Made by a program: the position numbers and the translations under genes
Notes under the pieces: model-generated
The model's input: only the letters and a program-made list of their open reading frames with translations
What the model was told of the DNA's origin: nothing
Database searches by the model: none
Shown: positions 31,461 to 41,394 of the stretch, in pieces
Layout: each line of letters starts with the position of its first letter
Position numbering within the stretch: the stretch's first letter is position 1
Assembly (NCBI GenBank): GCA_963575745.1
Contig: CAUYUJ010009424.1
Coordinates: forward strand, 156,655 to 220,654
DNA: 64,000 bases
Source: Prorocentrum cordatum
Lineage: Eukaryota; Sar; Dinophyceae; Prorocentrales; Prorocentraceae
Direction of reading: 5' to 3'

Positions 31461-32230
31461 GACAAAAGCCGTGACGCCCGTGGTCCGGAATTGCGCCCTC
31501 TCCTCCGCGCGGTGTGCCACGCTGGCGGCCCGCGCAGGCCGCGGCGTGACGCTGCCGTGCCGTCTCGCGTGGAGGCCCGTTTTTCTTGGCGTCGCCCCTC
31601 TGGCAGGGCCCGGGCCGCCGCGCAGCCTCGCCGTCGCGGCAGCGGCCGCCGCAGCGGGGGCCGTGCGCGGCCCTCTTCGGCAGCGCGCACGGGGGTGCTG
31701 CGCGGGGGGGGGGTCTCCTATAAATCAAGGGCGTAAAAAGCGCCCCGACTCTGGTTCATGAGGCGCTGTGCGCTGAACCTCCTGTGGGCTGACAGGGCAA
31801 ACCCTGCGTATCGCGCGTGCCGCGCGGCGTCCTGGCGGCTCTCTGGCCTGTGGGAGCTCCCAGGAGGTTTACTCACCACGCACTTGTAACCCAGGGTAGG
31901 GGCGTTTTTTCACTCCCCAAATGAGCACCCATAGGCCCCTCCGCGCCGTGAGAGCATCGCGACCGACACACTTTTGTTTCGCTCCTGGCTCTGGGGGCTT
32001 CTTGCCGGGCTTCTTGGCCGTCAGAATACGGTCGGGGAAGAAAGGACGGTTCCGAGAAAGGGGTCGGGGCTTCTCCGATTCTAGATCTACGAGGTATAGG
32101 TGTAAGTCAAGCAACCGAAAGGTATCACTGCGACCGTTCGGTTTTAATTGCGCAGCCGTTTTTTTGGAAATCATATCTGTTACAGGCATATGTCGGAGAT
32201 TTGGTATCCTTAACTTCGTGGGCGCCTATG
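31461..32230. other. GC-rich, possible exon at 31465-31715; otherwise nothing recognised
   Basis: 31465-31715 is non-repetitive and open in one plus frame with an Ala/Leu/Val-rich peptide (LAVAAAAAAAGAVRGPL). The other plus frames and the minus frames are also open. The remainder to 32230 contains no recognisable feature. Confidence 0.2.
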
Positions 32231-32265
32231 TGTGTGTGTGTGTGTGTGTGTGAATGTGTGTGTAG
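32231..32265 (+). repeat. (TG)n microsatellite
   Basis: Short TG/GT dinucleotide run. Confidence 0.9.
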
Positions 32266-32494
32266 ACATCGATCACGTCATGACGTCGGGGGTCTGGGTC
32301 CTGAGAGGGCGTTGGGCCTCTTGGAAGGCAGGGGCCCTCCGAAGAAGGGCCCTCCGGAGGCTTCTCAGGAGGGCCTTCTTGCAGGCCTCTGGGCCCCTCT
32401 GGCGAGGCCTGTGCCCTCTCAGAGGCCCCCTGGCCTTCCCAGACCTCCGCGCTCTTTATTTCTTTTCAATAATGTGGGCCCCCAGTGCTCTGAA

Positions 32495-32585
32495 CCTTTT
32501 CTGGGGACCGGCTTCTCATCCAGAGCCGTCCCCGAGGCTTGGGAAGAGCCCCCCGAGGATGAAAATGGCAAGAGGCCTCTTGTCG
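32495..32585 (+). repeat. SINE-like dispersed repeat, plus copy
   Basis: GGGGACCGGCTTCTCATCC, then GCCGTCCCCGAGGC and CCCCCCGAGGATGAAAA, follow the order of the consensus copy at 39830-39995. Confidence 0.7.
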
Positions 32586-32587
32586 CG

Positions 32588-32668
32588 ATTCCTCCTCCTC
32601 CCCCTCCCCCCTCCCCCTCCCCCTCCTCCCCCTCCTCCCCCTCCTCCCCCTCCTCCTCCCCCTCCCGC
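32588..32668 (+). repeat. (CCT)n/(CCCCT)n microsatellite
   Basis: Pyrimidine-rich tandem repeats, Pro-rich or Ser-rich in translation. Confidence 0.93.
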
Positions 32669-32854
32669 CGCGACTCTGTCGCGATTTCTTCACGACGTCA
32701 GGGCGTCCGCTGGGAGGTCGCCCCCTCGCGCCGCACCCGGCCGCGCGGCGCCGCCCGGCCGTGCGGCGGGGGCGGCGCGCGGCCGCCCGCGCGCCCATGA
32801 GGGCGCCGGCGCCGCTGAGGCCGGGCAGCGGCCCGGGCTACCTGCCGGTGGCGA

Positions 32855-33175
32855 GCCGCGCGCCGGAGGAGGTGCCGGGGGCCACGTTGGGGGGGAGCCA
32901 GGCCTGGCAGACAGGGTCTGAGTATGGACCGGGGTCGGAGGATCGCGACGCAGCGCGGACGCATCGGCGGCGCAGCGCGTATATCAGGCGATCGCAAACA
33001 TGGATCAAGGTGGCGTGGATTAGCGACGGGTCCCGCTTCCATCTGGAATCGCTGATTGCCGTCGCCGGACGAGGCGGCACCAGCCGCACTTTGGGGAGGG
33101 CCGCGCGCCGGAGGAGGTCCCGGGGGCCACGTTGGGGGGGTCCAGGCCTCCCAGATAGGGTCGGGGGTGGACAGA
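32855..33175 (+). repeat. Direct duplication around dispersed repeat E
   Basis: CGCGCCGGAGGAGGT, then CCGGGGGCCACGTTGGGGGG and CCAGGCCT, occurs at about 32858-32915 and again at about 33105-33160. Between them lie a partial FB4 arm (32925-32990) and dispersed repeat E (32985-33105, near-identical to 23155-23295). The first copy ends a GC-rich open segment (32760-32900) that may be an exon. Confidence 0.6.
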
Positions 33176-33352
33176 CCTACTACCCTGTGACACGTCGATG
33201 AGCGAATTGGCCGTTTTCGGTTCGCGAGGGGGCGTCGCGGCCCTCATGTTTGCGGGTCCAGGTCCGTCGGTTTCGGTCCCAGGCCGTTTTCACGAAAGGG
33301 TGGTTTCCTAAAGGGAGGTTTGCCCACCGCCGATAGGGTCTGAGCATAGACC

Positions 33353-33517
33353 GGGGTCGGAGGATCGCGCCGCCGCAGCGCGCGGATGCATCGGCGGCGC
33401 GGCTCGATGTAGAGCCCGATTTCTTCTTCGCGCCGACGTGGCCGATGAATCACCGACGCCGCCGATGCATCGGCGCAGTGGCGATGCATCGGCAATGCGG
33501 CGCCATCCTCCGACCCC
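33353..33517. mobile_element. Foldback element FB4, copy 1
   Basis: The left arm GGGGTCGGAGGATCGCGCCG and the reverse complement of the right arm GGGGTCGGAGGATGGCGCCG match. The interior has several GATGCATCGGCG-type palindromes and a GGCTCGATG(T/C)(A/G)GAGCCC block shared with 49912-50090 and 40716-40855. Confidence 0.8.
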
Positions 33518-33588
33518 ACTTTACTCCGACCATCTCCGACCGCATCTACTCTGGGGCAGCGTTCCCTGACTCTCCACCTTCCACCTTC

Positions 33589-33739
33589 CCGGAGGGTTCC
33601 AAAGAGGGCTTTGGGGGAGGGGGTTTTCCAGGGAGCCCGCCAGGGGCCTCGGAACCTTGTCAAAATAGGGGGTGCGAAGCTCCTGGGGGACCCCTCCTGG
33701 AAAGTCCCCTCCCCCCAAAACCCCTTCGGAACCCTCCGG
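33589..33739. mobile_element. Foldback element FB5, copy 1 (151 bp)
   Basis: The left arm CCGGAGGGTTCCAAAGAGGG and the reverse complement of the right arm CCGGAGGGTTCCGAAGGGGT match for about 60 bp, including TTTTCCAGG and GGGGG(A/T)-rich blocks. The copy at 46048-46198 has exactly the same length. Confidence 0.85.
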
Positions 33740-33794
33740 CCTTCCGACCAGCAGGTGGCCGATTCAGTGATTTTCGCGAGGGGCGGAAAACGGC

Positions 33795-33920
33795 ACAGGC
33801 GTGAACTGTTTCGGAGCTCAGCGCGGAGTTCTCGGGTCGGCGCTGGGCCCCCGTGGCGGCGCCTCCAGCGCCGCCCCGGGCGCGCTCCGCGCGCCAGGGA
33901 GGGGGGCAGCGTGTGGGGAG
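33795..33920. mobile_element. Foldback element FB2, truncated copy
   Basis: GTTTCGGAGCTCAGCGCGGA, GGGTCGGCGCTGGGCCCCC and the core with GGCGCGCTCCGCGCGCCAGG match FB2. The right arm is lost after GGGAGGGGGG. Confidence 0.65.
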
Positions 33921-34780
33921 GTGCAGCCCACTTTTCAATGCTAGGCTGGACCAGATGTCCGAGGCGGGAATCTATACACGACCACCGCCTGGAGGCCTGG
34001 AGGATCAATTTCGGGGATCTCGGCAGGCGGCGGATATGGACATATTCGGACCCCCGGGGGCCAAAATGTATCCATACCCAGCGCCCGCTGGGGCACTATG
34101 ACGTCGGTTCCCAGGCGGCGGATATGGATAAATCCCCGCCTCGCAAGATGTAGCCCACCTTCGCATCCGCTTCTAAGCCCCCCTGTCCTTGTAGCAGCCA
34201 TGGCGTTCATCGATTTCAGTAGGGGAGGGAACGGTCAGAAATTTTGGTTTGGCGTATTGCGGCACCGCTTCTGGCCACCACGTTTCGGACGCTATCTCGG
34301 CAACTGGAACATATACATTACCAGTGGCGGGCTGTTTCTTGAAACCCAAGATTTTTTAGGGTCGGGGACGACGCTGGGATGGTGTGGTGTATACTTGTTT
34401 CCCCGATGTCCCGGGAAAACAACGAAAAATGTATACACCAGGATCCCGTATACACCAGAATCCGCGTTCCTGTGCAATTTCAGCGCCGGGTCGCGAAAAG
34501 CGTCGGTGTATGGAGTTCGTTTCCCTGCTATCCACGTCCAGGTCCCCAAGCGTCGATGTCCCGCGCCTTTCCCAGCCTCCCGCCCCGCGAAGCGGAGCGA
34601 CAGGCTAACCTCTCGCAGGGCACAGCGTGTCGCCAGGGCCGCCGCTGCGACACGCTCAGCAAGGGTTCCCGACCGTGGGCTCCCAGATCTCAGACGCTGT
34701 GACTTTTTGAAACTGGTTCGATTTCGGCGTCCACGGCGCGTCATCGGGCCCTGGGACCGTCAAGAACTGGTCCAGGACGA
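33921..34780. other. Intergenic with small hairpins, no supported gene
   Basis: GCGGCGGATATGGA occurs twice (about 34028 and 34118). A hairpin with GGTGTATAC/GTATACACC arms lies at 34380-34440. A minus copy of the SINE-like repeat is at 34735-34810. No coding feature is recognised. Confidence 0.4.
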
Positions 34781-34784
34781 ACAG

Positions 34785-35215
34785 CTGCCCCCGGGGGAAG
34801 GGGTCAGGAGCTCTGGGGCCTCAGATTGAAAGCATCATATCGGAGGATATTTGGGTTTGGGTGGGGTAATATGCTCAATCGGTTCATTGTTTGTTGTTTT
34901 TCTGACGCGTTCGCCGGTTCCTGTAGGTTTTCCCGCCTCGGGGTGCTCCCAGAAGCTGCGCCTCGCCGAGTGGCGTTCAGGGGGGCCCGGATCGTCCCGA
35001 ACGGCCGCCGGAGAACCGAGGTATGACCCGAAATTCAGACGTCGAGCAGCACTGGGGAATGCGTTGACCCCCAATCGCCCACTTGTCGCCGACGGGCCTG
35101 ATAGCCCACCCCGCACAGGAACATTCGGATTCGCAATCCTGGGCGCATCGCCGATCTATCGGCGATGTACCGCCGACTCCACGCCGATGTTTCCCCCCCT
35201 TACCTGGGCCCCGAC
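34785..35215 (+). repeat. Dispersed repeat L, copy 1 (about 430 bp)
   Basis: Blocks TCGGAGGATAT, AGCTGCGCCTCGCCG, GGATCGTCCCG, ATCGCCGATCTATCGGCGAT and GATGTTTCCCCCCC occur in this order. Parts recur in order at 41080-41345 and 41645-41905, so this is a dispersed repeat of at least 400 bp. The palindrome CATCGCCGATCTATCGGCGATG is conserved in the 41-kb copy. Confidence 0.7.
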
Positions 35216-35229
35216 GTCATGATGTGCTC

Positions 35230-35385
35230 ATGACGGTCTCGACCCATTCCCTGCATCCTGAGTAGATTTTGGACGGTCCCGGAGCCTGGCGAGGGCCCCC
35301 GGAGGCCGAAAACTATCGAACACCGTCCGTCGTGATTTTTTCATGGCCCGAGGGGGTCTAGGGCTGGCCCCCTCCTGCGCTCCCC
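35230..35385 (+). repeat. SINE-like dispersed repeat, plus copy
   Basis: GACCCATTCCCTGCATCCTG, GGACGGTCCCGGAGCC, GGCGAGGGCCCCCGGAGGCC and GTCGTGATTTTTTCATGGCC follow the consensus order. Confidence 0.8.
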
Positions 35386-35740
35386 CATCAGGAGGACGAG
35401 CCCGGCAGGGACTGGTTCTCGCCAGGAGCTCGGGCGGGAACAGTGTGCCGACTCTTGGCGGCACGCGCGACAGGGGGGTGGTGCGAGGGAGGGCGGCCTT
35501 CCGCTGCTGGCACGAAGACTAAGAGCAGCCCCAGCATCGGAGGAGTGCCCTCATGCTCTTCGCGTTTGGGGCTTGTCGGTAGCAGATCATGGAAGCCGGT
35601 GTCTGTCCTCGTCCTTCCGCCATTCGAGTGCGTGAGCAGCGTGCGCTTGCGACTGGTGGTCGACGAGGAAGCGCCAATCTGGCGTCGCCTTCTGCGTCGG
35701 CCACCGCCGGCGAGCGTCGGTTCGCGGGAGCCAGCAAAAT
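35386..35740. other. GC-rich, open in several frames; nothing assigned
   Basis: Frames on both strands are open (for example 35590-35800 plus) but share no recognised domain. An exon cannot be excluded. Confidence 0.25.
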
Positions 35741-35935
35741 TCGGGCCGGGCGAAAGGGGGGGATGGGGAAAGGGGGGGTTACGAAATTTGCTGCATGCAG
35801 CTGATTTCGGCCTCACCGAGGGGCCCATTCCTCGATACATAGTCGCCTCCGGCGCCGGGAGGCGCCGGGAAAATCAGCTACGTGAGCTGATTCTCAACCC
35901 CCCCCTTTGCTATCCCCCCCTTTCGCCCGGCCCGA
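35741..35935. mobile_element. Foldback element FB8 (195 bp)
   Basis: The left arm TCGGGCCGGGCGAAAGGGGG and the reverse complement of the right arm are the same for the first 20 bases. They continue through AAAGGGGGGGTT and AGCTGATTT blocks. The centre has GGCGCCGGGAGGCGCC. Only one copy was noticed in this window. Confidence 0.85.
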
Positions 35936-36058
35936 GACATGGGCAGGCTCCCGTGCGTTGCCACCGAGACTCCGGCCTGGGTACCTCCGTGGGGCCTTGG
36001 CCTCTCGGCCCAGGGGCTCCCGTTCGTGCTCCATGGTCTCCTGGCCGTGTTCCGACTG

Positions 36059-36220
36059 TGGCCTTACGTCGGGCGGGTCCCTCCACAGGGGGGGTATTCG
36101 AAAATGGTACAAGATGGTCAGGGAACGATTTTTTGAAATTTTGGGTAATGTTTTGGGTATCTTTCAATTTTTCGTTTCAACTCCACCCTGTAGGGGGACA
36201 CGCCCGACCTGACTGTAGCC
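36059..36220. mobile_element. Foldback element FB9, copy 2
   Basis: ACGTCGGGCGGGTCCCTCCA and the reverse complement of the right arm AGGTCGGGCGTGTCCCCCTA pair. The AT-rich loop has TTTTTTGAAATTTTGGG. Same family as 22856-23012. Confidence 0.7.
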
Positions 36221-36261
36221 CTGGCGTGCGCCGTCTGAAAGCATCGCCAGAAGGCGGCGTG

Positions 36262-36330
36262 CTGTTCCCCGTGTTCGGCCTCTGGAGGCCTTCTCCTTCC
36301 GGCGTCGGGGCCGCCGACAAGAACGGCTCG
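36262..36330 (-). repeat. SINE-like dispersed repeat, minus copy
   Basis: CGTGTTCGGCCTCTGGAGG followed by GGGGCCGCCGACAAGAACGG matches the minus orientation. Confidence 0.6.
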
Positions 36331-36824
36331 GGGTGGAAGGACAGGGCCCGAGGGGAATGGTCGGGACTTCTGGGGACCCCGCCAAGACAGCGGATGTCTC
36401 GGGAGAAGGCGGGGGGGGGTGCTCGTCAAAAGCCTTCTGGCGACTATCGAGGCCTCCCTGGAAGCCTCTGGGGCCCCAGGCCCAGTCGCAGGCCGCCCCC
36501 CTCGCCGCACCCCTGTGCGCGCCGCCCGCGGGGTTCGAGGCAAGAGGTGCGTTCCGGGAGCTGGCAAGACTCGGCCTGGGACGAAACGCGGCTGGTGATG
36601 AACCTCGGGAAGAGGTCGGGGGAGCTGTTTGGAGCGCTTTTTGTCGGGCAGCGGCATTGGCACCTTGGTGTTCGAGGGTGCGCAGAGGGGGGTATAGCCC
36701 AAGGTGGAAATAAAGGAGCGAGCCCAGTTCGAGGCCGCCCAGGGTGATTTCTCTCCAACCCCGCCCTCCGGCTCTGCCCCACGAGCCCCCAGACTGTTCA
36801 GACCCCTGACGCCATGTTTTTGTT
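36331..36824. other. Intergenic, no supported gene
   Basis: Open frames of ordinary composition; a short purine-rich segment. No domain was recognised. Confidence 0.3.
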
Positions 36825-36945
36825 CACAACGTGGACCCCTGGAGGTCTCGACCCGTTCCCAGGAACCGGCTTTACGACCCAGGAGCCCGGCGAGGGTCCC
36901 CCAGAGGCGAAGCTTCCCGTCGTGATCTTAGCACGCCGCAGGGGT
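36825..36945 (+). repeat. SINE-like dispersed repeat, plus copy
   Basis: GGTCTCGACCCGTTCCCAGG, AACCGGCTTTACGACC and GGCGAGGGTCCCCCAGAGGC occur in order. Confidence 0.75.
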
Positions 36946-37429
36946 CGGGTCTGGGTGGCGTGTCCCTCCAGGATCGGCACCACCCAGACATACACTTGTG
37001 CAGGGTGTGCGTCGGCCAAGCAGTGGCGACGCGCACGCTCGCTAATCTTCTAGTGCAAGCTCCGCGTCGGGCGCTTTCTGGCCAGACCGCTCGGGAAACG
37101 ATCTAGTACAAGACTCTCTACTACATGTTCGGGCCTGCCGTGCGTCTCCGACCGAGGCACATGTTACTACAGCTCACGCGCCCCTGCCGATACACAGCGT
37201 ATTGGGAATGTCCACGCCCATGCCGGCCGCCTTATTGTAGCGTAGTCGTCTTAAATGTGGACCACACTTGGTATTCATGACACCGTGCCAGTACCTCGGT
37301 TTGTACACACCCACCGAGGCGTATGATAATTATCCGTTCTTTGTCGAAGAAACCGTGACTCATCCCACGGTGTGTTGAGACTGCATGGCGCCCACAACTG
37401 ACGTTTCCCAACCGTCCATACCTTCGCGG
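36946..37429. other. Intergenic, lower GC, no supported gene
   Basis: No repeats or domains were recognised; one of the few plain single-copy-looking stretches. Frames are short. Confidence 0.35.
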
Positions 37430-37675
37430 ACTTTTGGCTTCGCCCAGGCCAAACCAGGCAAGTGTGAGGCCGTCTCAAACGAAATTGGACCCAAACCAGA
37501 CCAAACCATGCACATTCTGAGGACAGCTCAAGCGACACCGGGCCCAAACCAGGTCAAACCAGGGGCCAAACCATACAGAGGACGCCTGAGGCGGGGCGCG
37601 CGGTCAAACCAGGTCAAGTCAGGCCAAACCAGGCCAAACCAGTGGCAAAACCAGGTAGAATCCCACCAGCCCTCT
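37430..37675 (+). repeat. CCAAACCAGG-type short tandem repeat
   Basis: About 15 degenerate copies of (G/C)CCAAACCAGGT/C, with larger spacers between some of them. Confidence 0.85.
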
Positions 37676-37789
37676 GGGCGGAGGTGGTCTAGGGAGCCCG
37701 TTCTGTTCCACCCCTTTCTTCCCCCTCGGGGAGGGGTTTATCATTGTTCCTTCGTCAAATACAACCTCTCCCCATCCGGCCAGCGGCCA

Positions 37790-38265
37790 ACCCGGAACCA
37801 TGCCGACTCCATGAGGGCCCGCCCCCCACCATCCTTGTCAAAAGCAATACAAACCGTATTCTACCTCCACATTTGGAGCATGCGCGGCCAACCCGATGCG
37901 CCCCCCCACCATCCCTGTCAACAAACAATGCAAAATGCACTTTTGGGCAAAGTCTTGAGTCATGTTCGTGAGGCCCGCGAGCACTTTGTATTGTTTTTGA
38001 CAGGGACGGCGGGGGTGTCAGCATATTCTCTGCTGCGCGCAGGGCGACCATCCTTGAGCAAAAAACAATACAACATGCACCTCGCTGCTAAAACTGAACC
38101 ATGCGCGGCCATCCGCGATCACTGTCAAGTGGTTTTTGACAGGGACGGCGGGGGTGGTGTCCCGTGGCCTGCTGTGCGCAGGCCCACCAGACACCATGAC
38201 GGGCATTGGTTTTCGACAAGGATGGCGGGGGCCGACATGTTTCCCGATGCTGTCAAGTGCGCAGG
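37790..38265. repeat. Repeat blocks in both orientations (CATCC(C/T)TGTCAA / TTTGACAGGGACGG)
   Basis: ACCATCCTTGTCAAAAGCAA, ACCATCCCTGTCAACAAACA and ACCATCCTTGAGCAAAAAAC occur in plus sense. TTTTTGACAGGGACGGCGGG (twice) and TTTCGACAAGGATGGCGGGG occur as reverse complements. The region can fold into alternative hairpins. Confidence 0.75.
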
Positions 38266-38279
38266 CGCACCTGATGCAC

Positions 38280-38470
38280 TCTGCACGTGCCCCGAACGTG
38301 GCGCATCTGGCGCGGCTGGAGTGTGCGGCACACCTGGCGCACTCGGAGCACGTGGCGCATCTGGTGCACTAGGTGTGCCTGGCACGCTCGGGCCCCAGGG
38401 GTGCCTGGCGCGCGTGGCGCCCCTGGCGCGCGTGGCGCACCTCGCCCAAGCGTCGCGCACCTGGGGTCGG
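38280..38470 (+). repeat. GGCGCACCTGGCGC-type minisatellite
   Basis: Units of 9-12 bp around GTGGCGCATCTGGCGC. One frame gives a Gly-Ala-rich, collagen-like pattern, which I attribute to the repeat. Confidence 0.85.
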
Positions 38471-38669
38471 CTTTGGTTCCCAATGGCTGCCCATCCAAAG
38501 ACGACCGCCGAACATGCTCAGGCTCGGGTGTTACTTCTGTGTTGGGAGGGCGGGTGGGAGTGAGCTAGACGGCTTGCGGGCGGGTGGGTAGCCTGACCCC
38601 TCCCCCCACCACTCCCCCTGGGCCTGGAGGGGGAGGGGGCCGCGGGTGGTTGGAGCGAGAACTCAAGGT

Positions 38670-39135
38670 GACCTCCAAGATCGCTCAAGATCGCCCTCGA
38701 TGTCTCAAGATAGCTCCTAACAAGCCTACACGAGGCTCCAAGACCGCCCCAAGACGGCCCCAAGTGGCCACGGAGCCTTCCACCGACGCCCCCGAGAGAC
38801 CCAAATCCTTCAGGCTCCAAGATGGCCCCAAGATGGCCCAAGAGAGTCCCAAGACAGGCCCCAGAGAGGCCCAAGACGGGCCCAAGAGCGCCCAAGAGCG
38901 CCCCAAGAGCGGCCCAAGAGGGCCCATGAGGCGACTGTTCGGGTTCCGGAGGGGGGGGCGTAATTGACGCCGCGCTCCTTGTTGAACCGTGGCCTCCAAG
39001 ATGGTCCCAAGAGACCTCCCAGACCCCCCCAAAGAGCCCCAAGGGGGCCCCAAGACCCTCCAAAAGAGCCCCAAAGGTGCCCCAAAAGGCACGACGAGGA
39101 CCCCAAAAGGGCCCAGAGACCTGCAACATAGCCCC
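38670..39135 (-). repeat. Dispersed GGGGCCCTCTTGG repeat, minus copy
   Basis: The reverse complement of the 13975-14310 family: short CCAAGAGCGGCCC/CAAGACGGCCCC repeats, the block CCCAAGAGACCTCCCAGACC, and a GTTGAACCGTGG block. It is followed by a (GTC)n tract, mirroring the microsatellite next to the other copy. Confidence 0.7.
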
Positions 39136-39169
39136 CAGGAGCGACAAACCCAGAAACGCCTTCATTGTT

Positions 39170-39200
39170 GACTTCGTCGTCGTCGTCGTCGTCGTTTTCG

Positions 39201-39232
<32 letters not shown>

Positions 39233-39365
39233 GTCGACGTCGTCGTCGACGTCGTCGTCGTCTTCGCCGTCGTCATCGTCGTCGCCGTCGTCGTCGGCAT
39301 CGGTTGCGTCGTCGTTATCTGAGCCATCGCCGTCGTCCTCTTCGTCGTCGCTGTCCTCATCTCTT
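39170..39365 (+). repeat. (GTC)n trinucleotide tract
   Basis: GTC/TCG/CGT repeats; the complementary strand is (GAC)n, as in the 6.4-10.2 kb array. Confidence 0.93.
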
Positions 39366-39829
39366 CGCACACCGCCTTCTCTTCCTCCTGCTCCGCCTCG
39401 TCCTCCTCCCACTGCCCCCACAAGAATGTAGAACAGAAAGTAGGTAGGAGGTGGGCGGAAGAGGAGGAGAAATGCTAGAGCAGGAGGAGACACGCCCGAA
39501 AGGCACGACCGTCGGTGTGCGTAGCAAAATTTGCTGTTTGGGATGGGCTGGTGCGGATACGCGAAGCGGCGAAGCGTGAACAATTGGAGCTTGTCCCAGA
39601 CAGAATCGCAAAACAATTCGAATTCAAGGAGTGGGTCACTCCAGCCACCCCCCCGCAGGAGTTTGGACCGCGCGCCCAGTGGTGCGGCCAGGGCTGGGTG
39701 CGGAAGTCTTCGTTTGCCTTTCGGGTGTTGTTGGGGCCTTGGAGCGGCGTCAGGAGAAGCACCTCCGAGCCTGCAGAATGCCCTGCTGCGTCCCCCCCCC
39801 AGACATGTGACGTCCTGATTTTTTCAGGA
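39366..39829. other. Intergenic, no supported gene
   Basis: Ordinary composition; frames up to about 90 codons in several phases without a recognisable domain. Confidence 0.3.
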
Positions 39830-39995
39830 CGGCGGCCCTGGAAGTCTCGACCCATTCCCCAGGACCGGTTTTTCATCCTGAGTTGTTTTTTGACGTTTTT
39901 TGACGGTCCCGAGGCCCGGCGAGGGCCCCCCGAGGCCAAATTTTGCCAAAAACCTCCCGTCCTGATTTGTTCGCGACGCGATCATGTCTGGGCCA
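39830..39995 (+). repeat. SINE-like dispersed repeat, most complete plus copy
   Basis: Order of blocks: GTCTCGACCCATTCCCCAGG, ACCGGTTTTTCATCCTGAG, GACGGTCCCGAGGCCCGG, CGAGGGCCCCCCGAGGCC, then CCCGTCCTGATTTGTTCGCG. At least fifteen full or partial copies lie in this window in both orientations, for example 4905, 32495, 35230, 36825, 43185, 45110 and 55485 plus, and 14805, 31360, 34735, 36262, 42490, 45535 and 54450 minus. It encodes nothing. I saw no clear RNA polymerase III box pair, so SINE is a working label only. Confidence 0.85.
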
Positions 39996-40340
39996 GGAGC
40001 CCCCTCCGAAGACGTGGCGTGGGAGGGCTGCGCGCCGCCGTCCTCCCCCCCGGCCACGCGCCTGGCCGCGCGGCGCGCCCTGGTGCCGCTCGCCCACCGC
40101 ACGGCGGCGCCGCGCTCCCCGGGGCCCTGCCGGCCCGGCGCCAGGAGCCTCGTCAGGGGCAGCGCTGGGCGGGGAGCGAGGAGGAGGGTCGAGGAGGACC
40201 AGGGAGGATCGAGGAGGGATCGAGGAGGATCAAGGGGCGAGGAGGATGGCGGAGGCGCGGCCCGCCGTCGGGCCCCCTCTCCTGCTCCTGGTTCCAGGCC
40301 TCCCAGAGGGGGTCCGGGCAGATGGTCAGAGGAGGGACAA
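39996..40340. other. GC-rich exon-like segment then GGAGGATCGAGG repeats
   Basis: 40000-40165 is GC-rich and open in several frames on both strands. 40170-40255 repeats GAGGATCAAGG/GAGGATCGAGG. No assignment. Confidence 0.25.
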
Positions 40341-40470
40341 GCGCCGACACCGCTACACGTTCCCCGTTTTTCCCGCTTTGGGCCTCTTTGGAGGCCCTCC
40401 TTGCCACGGCTGGATTCGCCTCAATATTCTGGTGCGGGAGCACCGTGCGAGAGGTCTGGGGGGGCATTCC
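40320..40470 (+). repeat. Dispersed repeat H, copy 1
   Basis: GGTCAGAGGAGGGACAAGCG, then TTGGAGGCCCTCCTTGCCAC and GGCTGGATTCGCCT. The same blocks occur at 45960-46252, 46260-46410 and 47045-47150, the last two directly upstream of PAN-like exons. Confidence 0.7.
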
Positions 40471-40690
40471 ATATCCCTTATTAATCGTCCCCTGGGTCCG
40501 GTTTTTAAAGGCACTTTGTTTGTAACTGGGGGGGGTCGGTTTCTCAGGGCGCTTTCTTTGGATTGGAGCTTAGGGGTTCCCGTTTATAAATGCGCCCCGT
40601 CGAAGAAGGGGGTCCGGAATATTAGGTCGCATTTGGAGGGGGGTCTGTTTTTTTTACGGGGGGATCGATTAATAAGGGATTTGGAGTAGT
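40471..40690. other. AT-richer open segment, unrecognised
   Basis: Base composition drops sharply in GC and one plus frame stays open to the TAG at 40687-40689 (peptide includes SLINRPLGPVFKGTLF). No family was recognised; possibly a short insertion. Confidence 0.25.
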
Positions 40691-40715
40691 GGTATCGGTA
40701 CCTGCCTGTTTGTCC

Positions 40716-40860
40716 AGATTGGGTCGGCGGATCGCGCCGCATCGCCGATGCATCGCCGATGCGGCTCGATGTGGGGCCCAATTTCCTCCACGCCGACGGC
40801 GCCGACGCGTCGCCGCCGTCGCCAGTGCATCACCGAGGCATCGCCTACTCGGGCCCCGTA
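40716..40860. mobile_element. Foldback element FB4, copy truncated on the right
   Basis: AGATTGGGTCGGCGGATCGC, GATGCATCGCCGATGCGGCT and CACGCCGACGGCGCCGACGC follow the order of the intact copy at 49912-50090. The right arm is replaced by other sequence after about 40855. Confidence 0.7.
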
Positions 40861-41079
40861 GGATACCTCCAGCTAGGTGGGGACTGGCTCGGGGCAGGAT
40901 TTCGAGGTCCGATGTCTTCGGGCGATTTCGCCGGTTCTCGGCGGCTTTCCAGCCCCAGGGCGCTCCAGGGCCGTCTTGGAGGCCATCTTGAGCGTCTTGG
41001 AGGCCTCGTCGGCCGTCTTGGGGCCCTCTTGGGGCCGTCGTGGCGGCCACTTGGGCCGTCATGGGGCTTGGAGGTCTCT

Positions 41080-41345
41080 CGGGCAGCTGCGTCTCTTGGC
41101 GTCGGGGGGTGCCGGGATCGTCCCGCCCGCTGGAGGCCCGAGTTGTGACCTGGAAGCCAGACGTCGAGGATCAATCCAGGCTCAGGGGGGGGAGCGCATC
41201 GACATCCAACCGCCCATTGATCGTACAGAGGGGCCCGGCAGCGATAGCCCGCCCCGCCCAGGACCGTGCGGACCCGCCATCGGGGGCATATCGCCGATCT
41301 ATCGGCGATGTATCGCCGATTCCGGGTCGATGTCCCCCCCCCCTT
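41080..41345 (+). repeat. Dispersed repeat L, copy 2
   Basis: CGGGATCGTCCCGCC, CCAGACGTCGAGGA, GATAGCCCGCCCCGC and the palindrome CGCCGATCTATCGGCG followed by GATGTCCCCCCC match 34930-35215 in order. Confidence 0.75.
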
Positions 41346-41394
41346 AAGCCGGTCCCCTCGACGTTCCCCTCCAGCTCGCCGTGAAGCAGAGGGG

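Noticed and set aside
38136-38460. Collagen-like Gly-Ala-rich reading frame
   Set aside because: Arises from a GGCGCA/CCTGGC minisatellite that is open in several frames at once.
37385-38563. 392-codon plus-strand open frame
   Set aside because: Spans CCAAACCAGG repeats, inverted TGTCAA blocks and the GGCGC minisatellite; no coherent domain.
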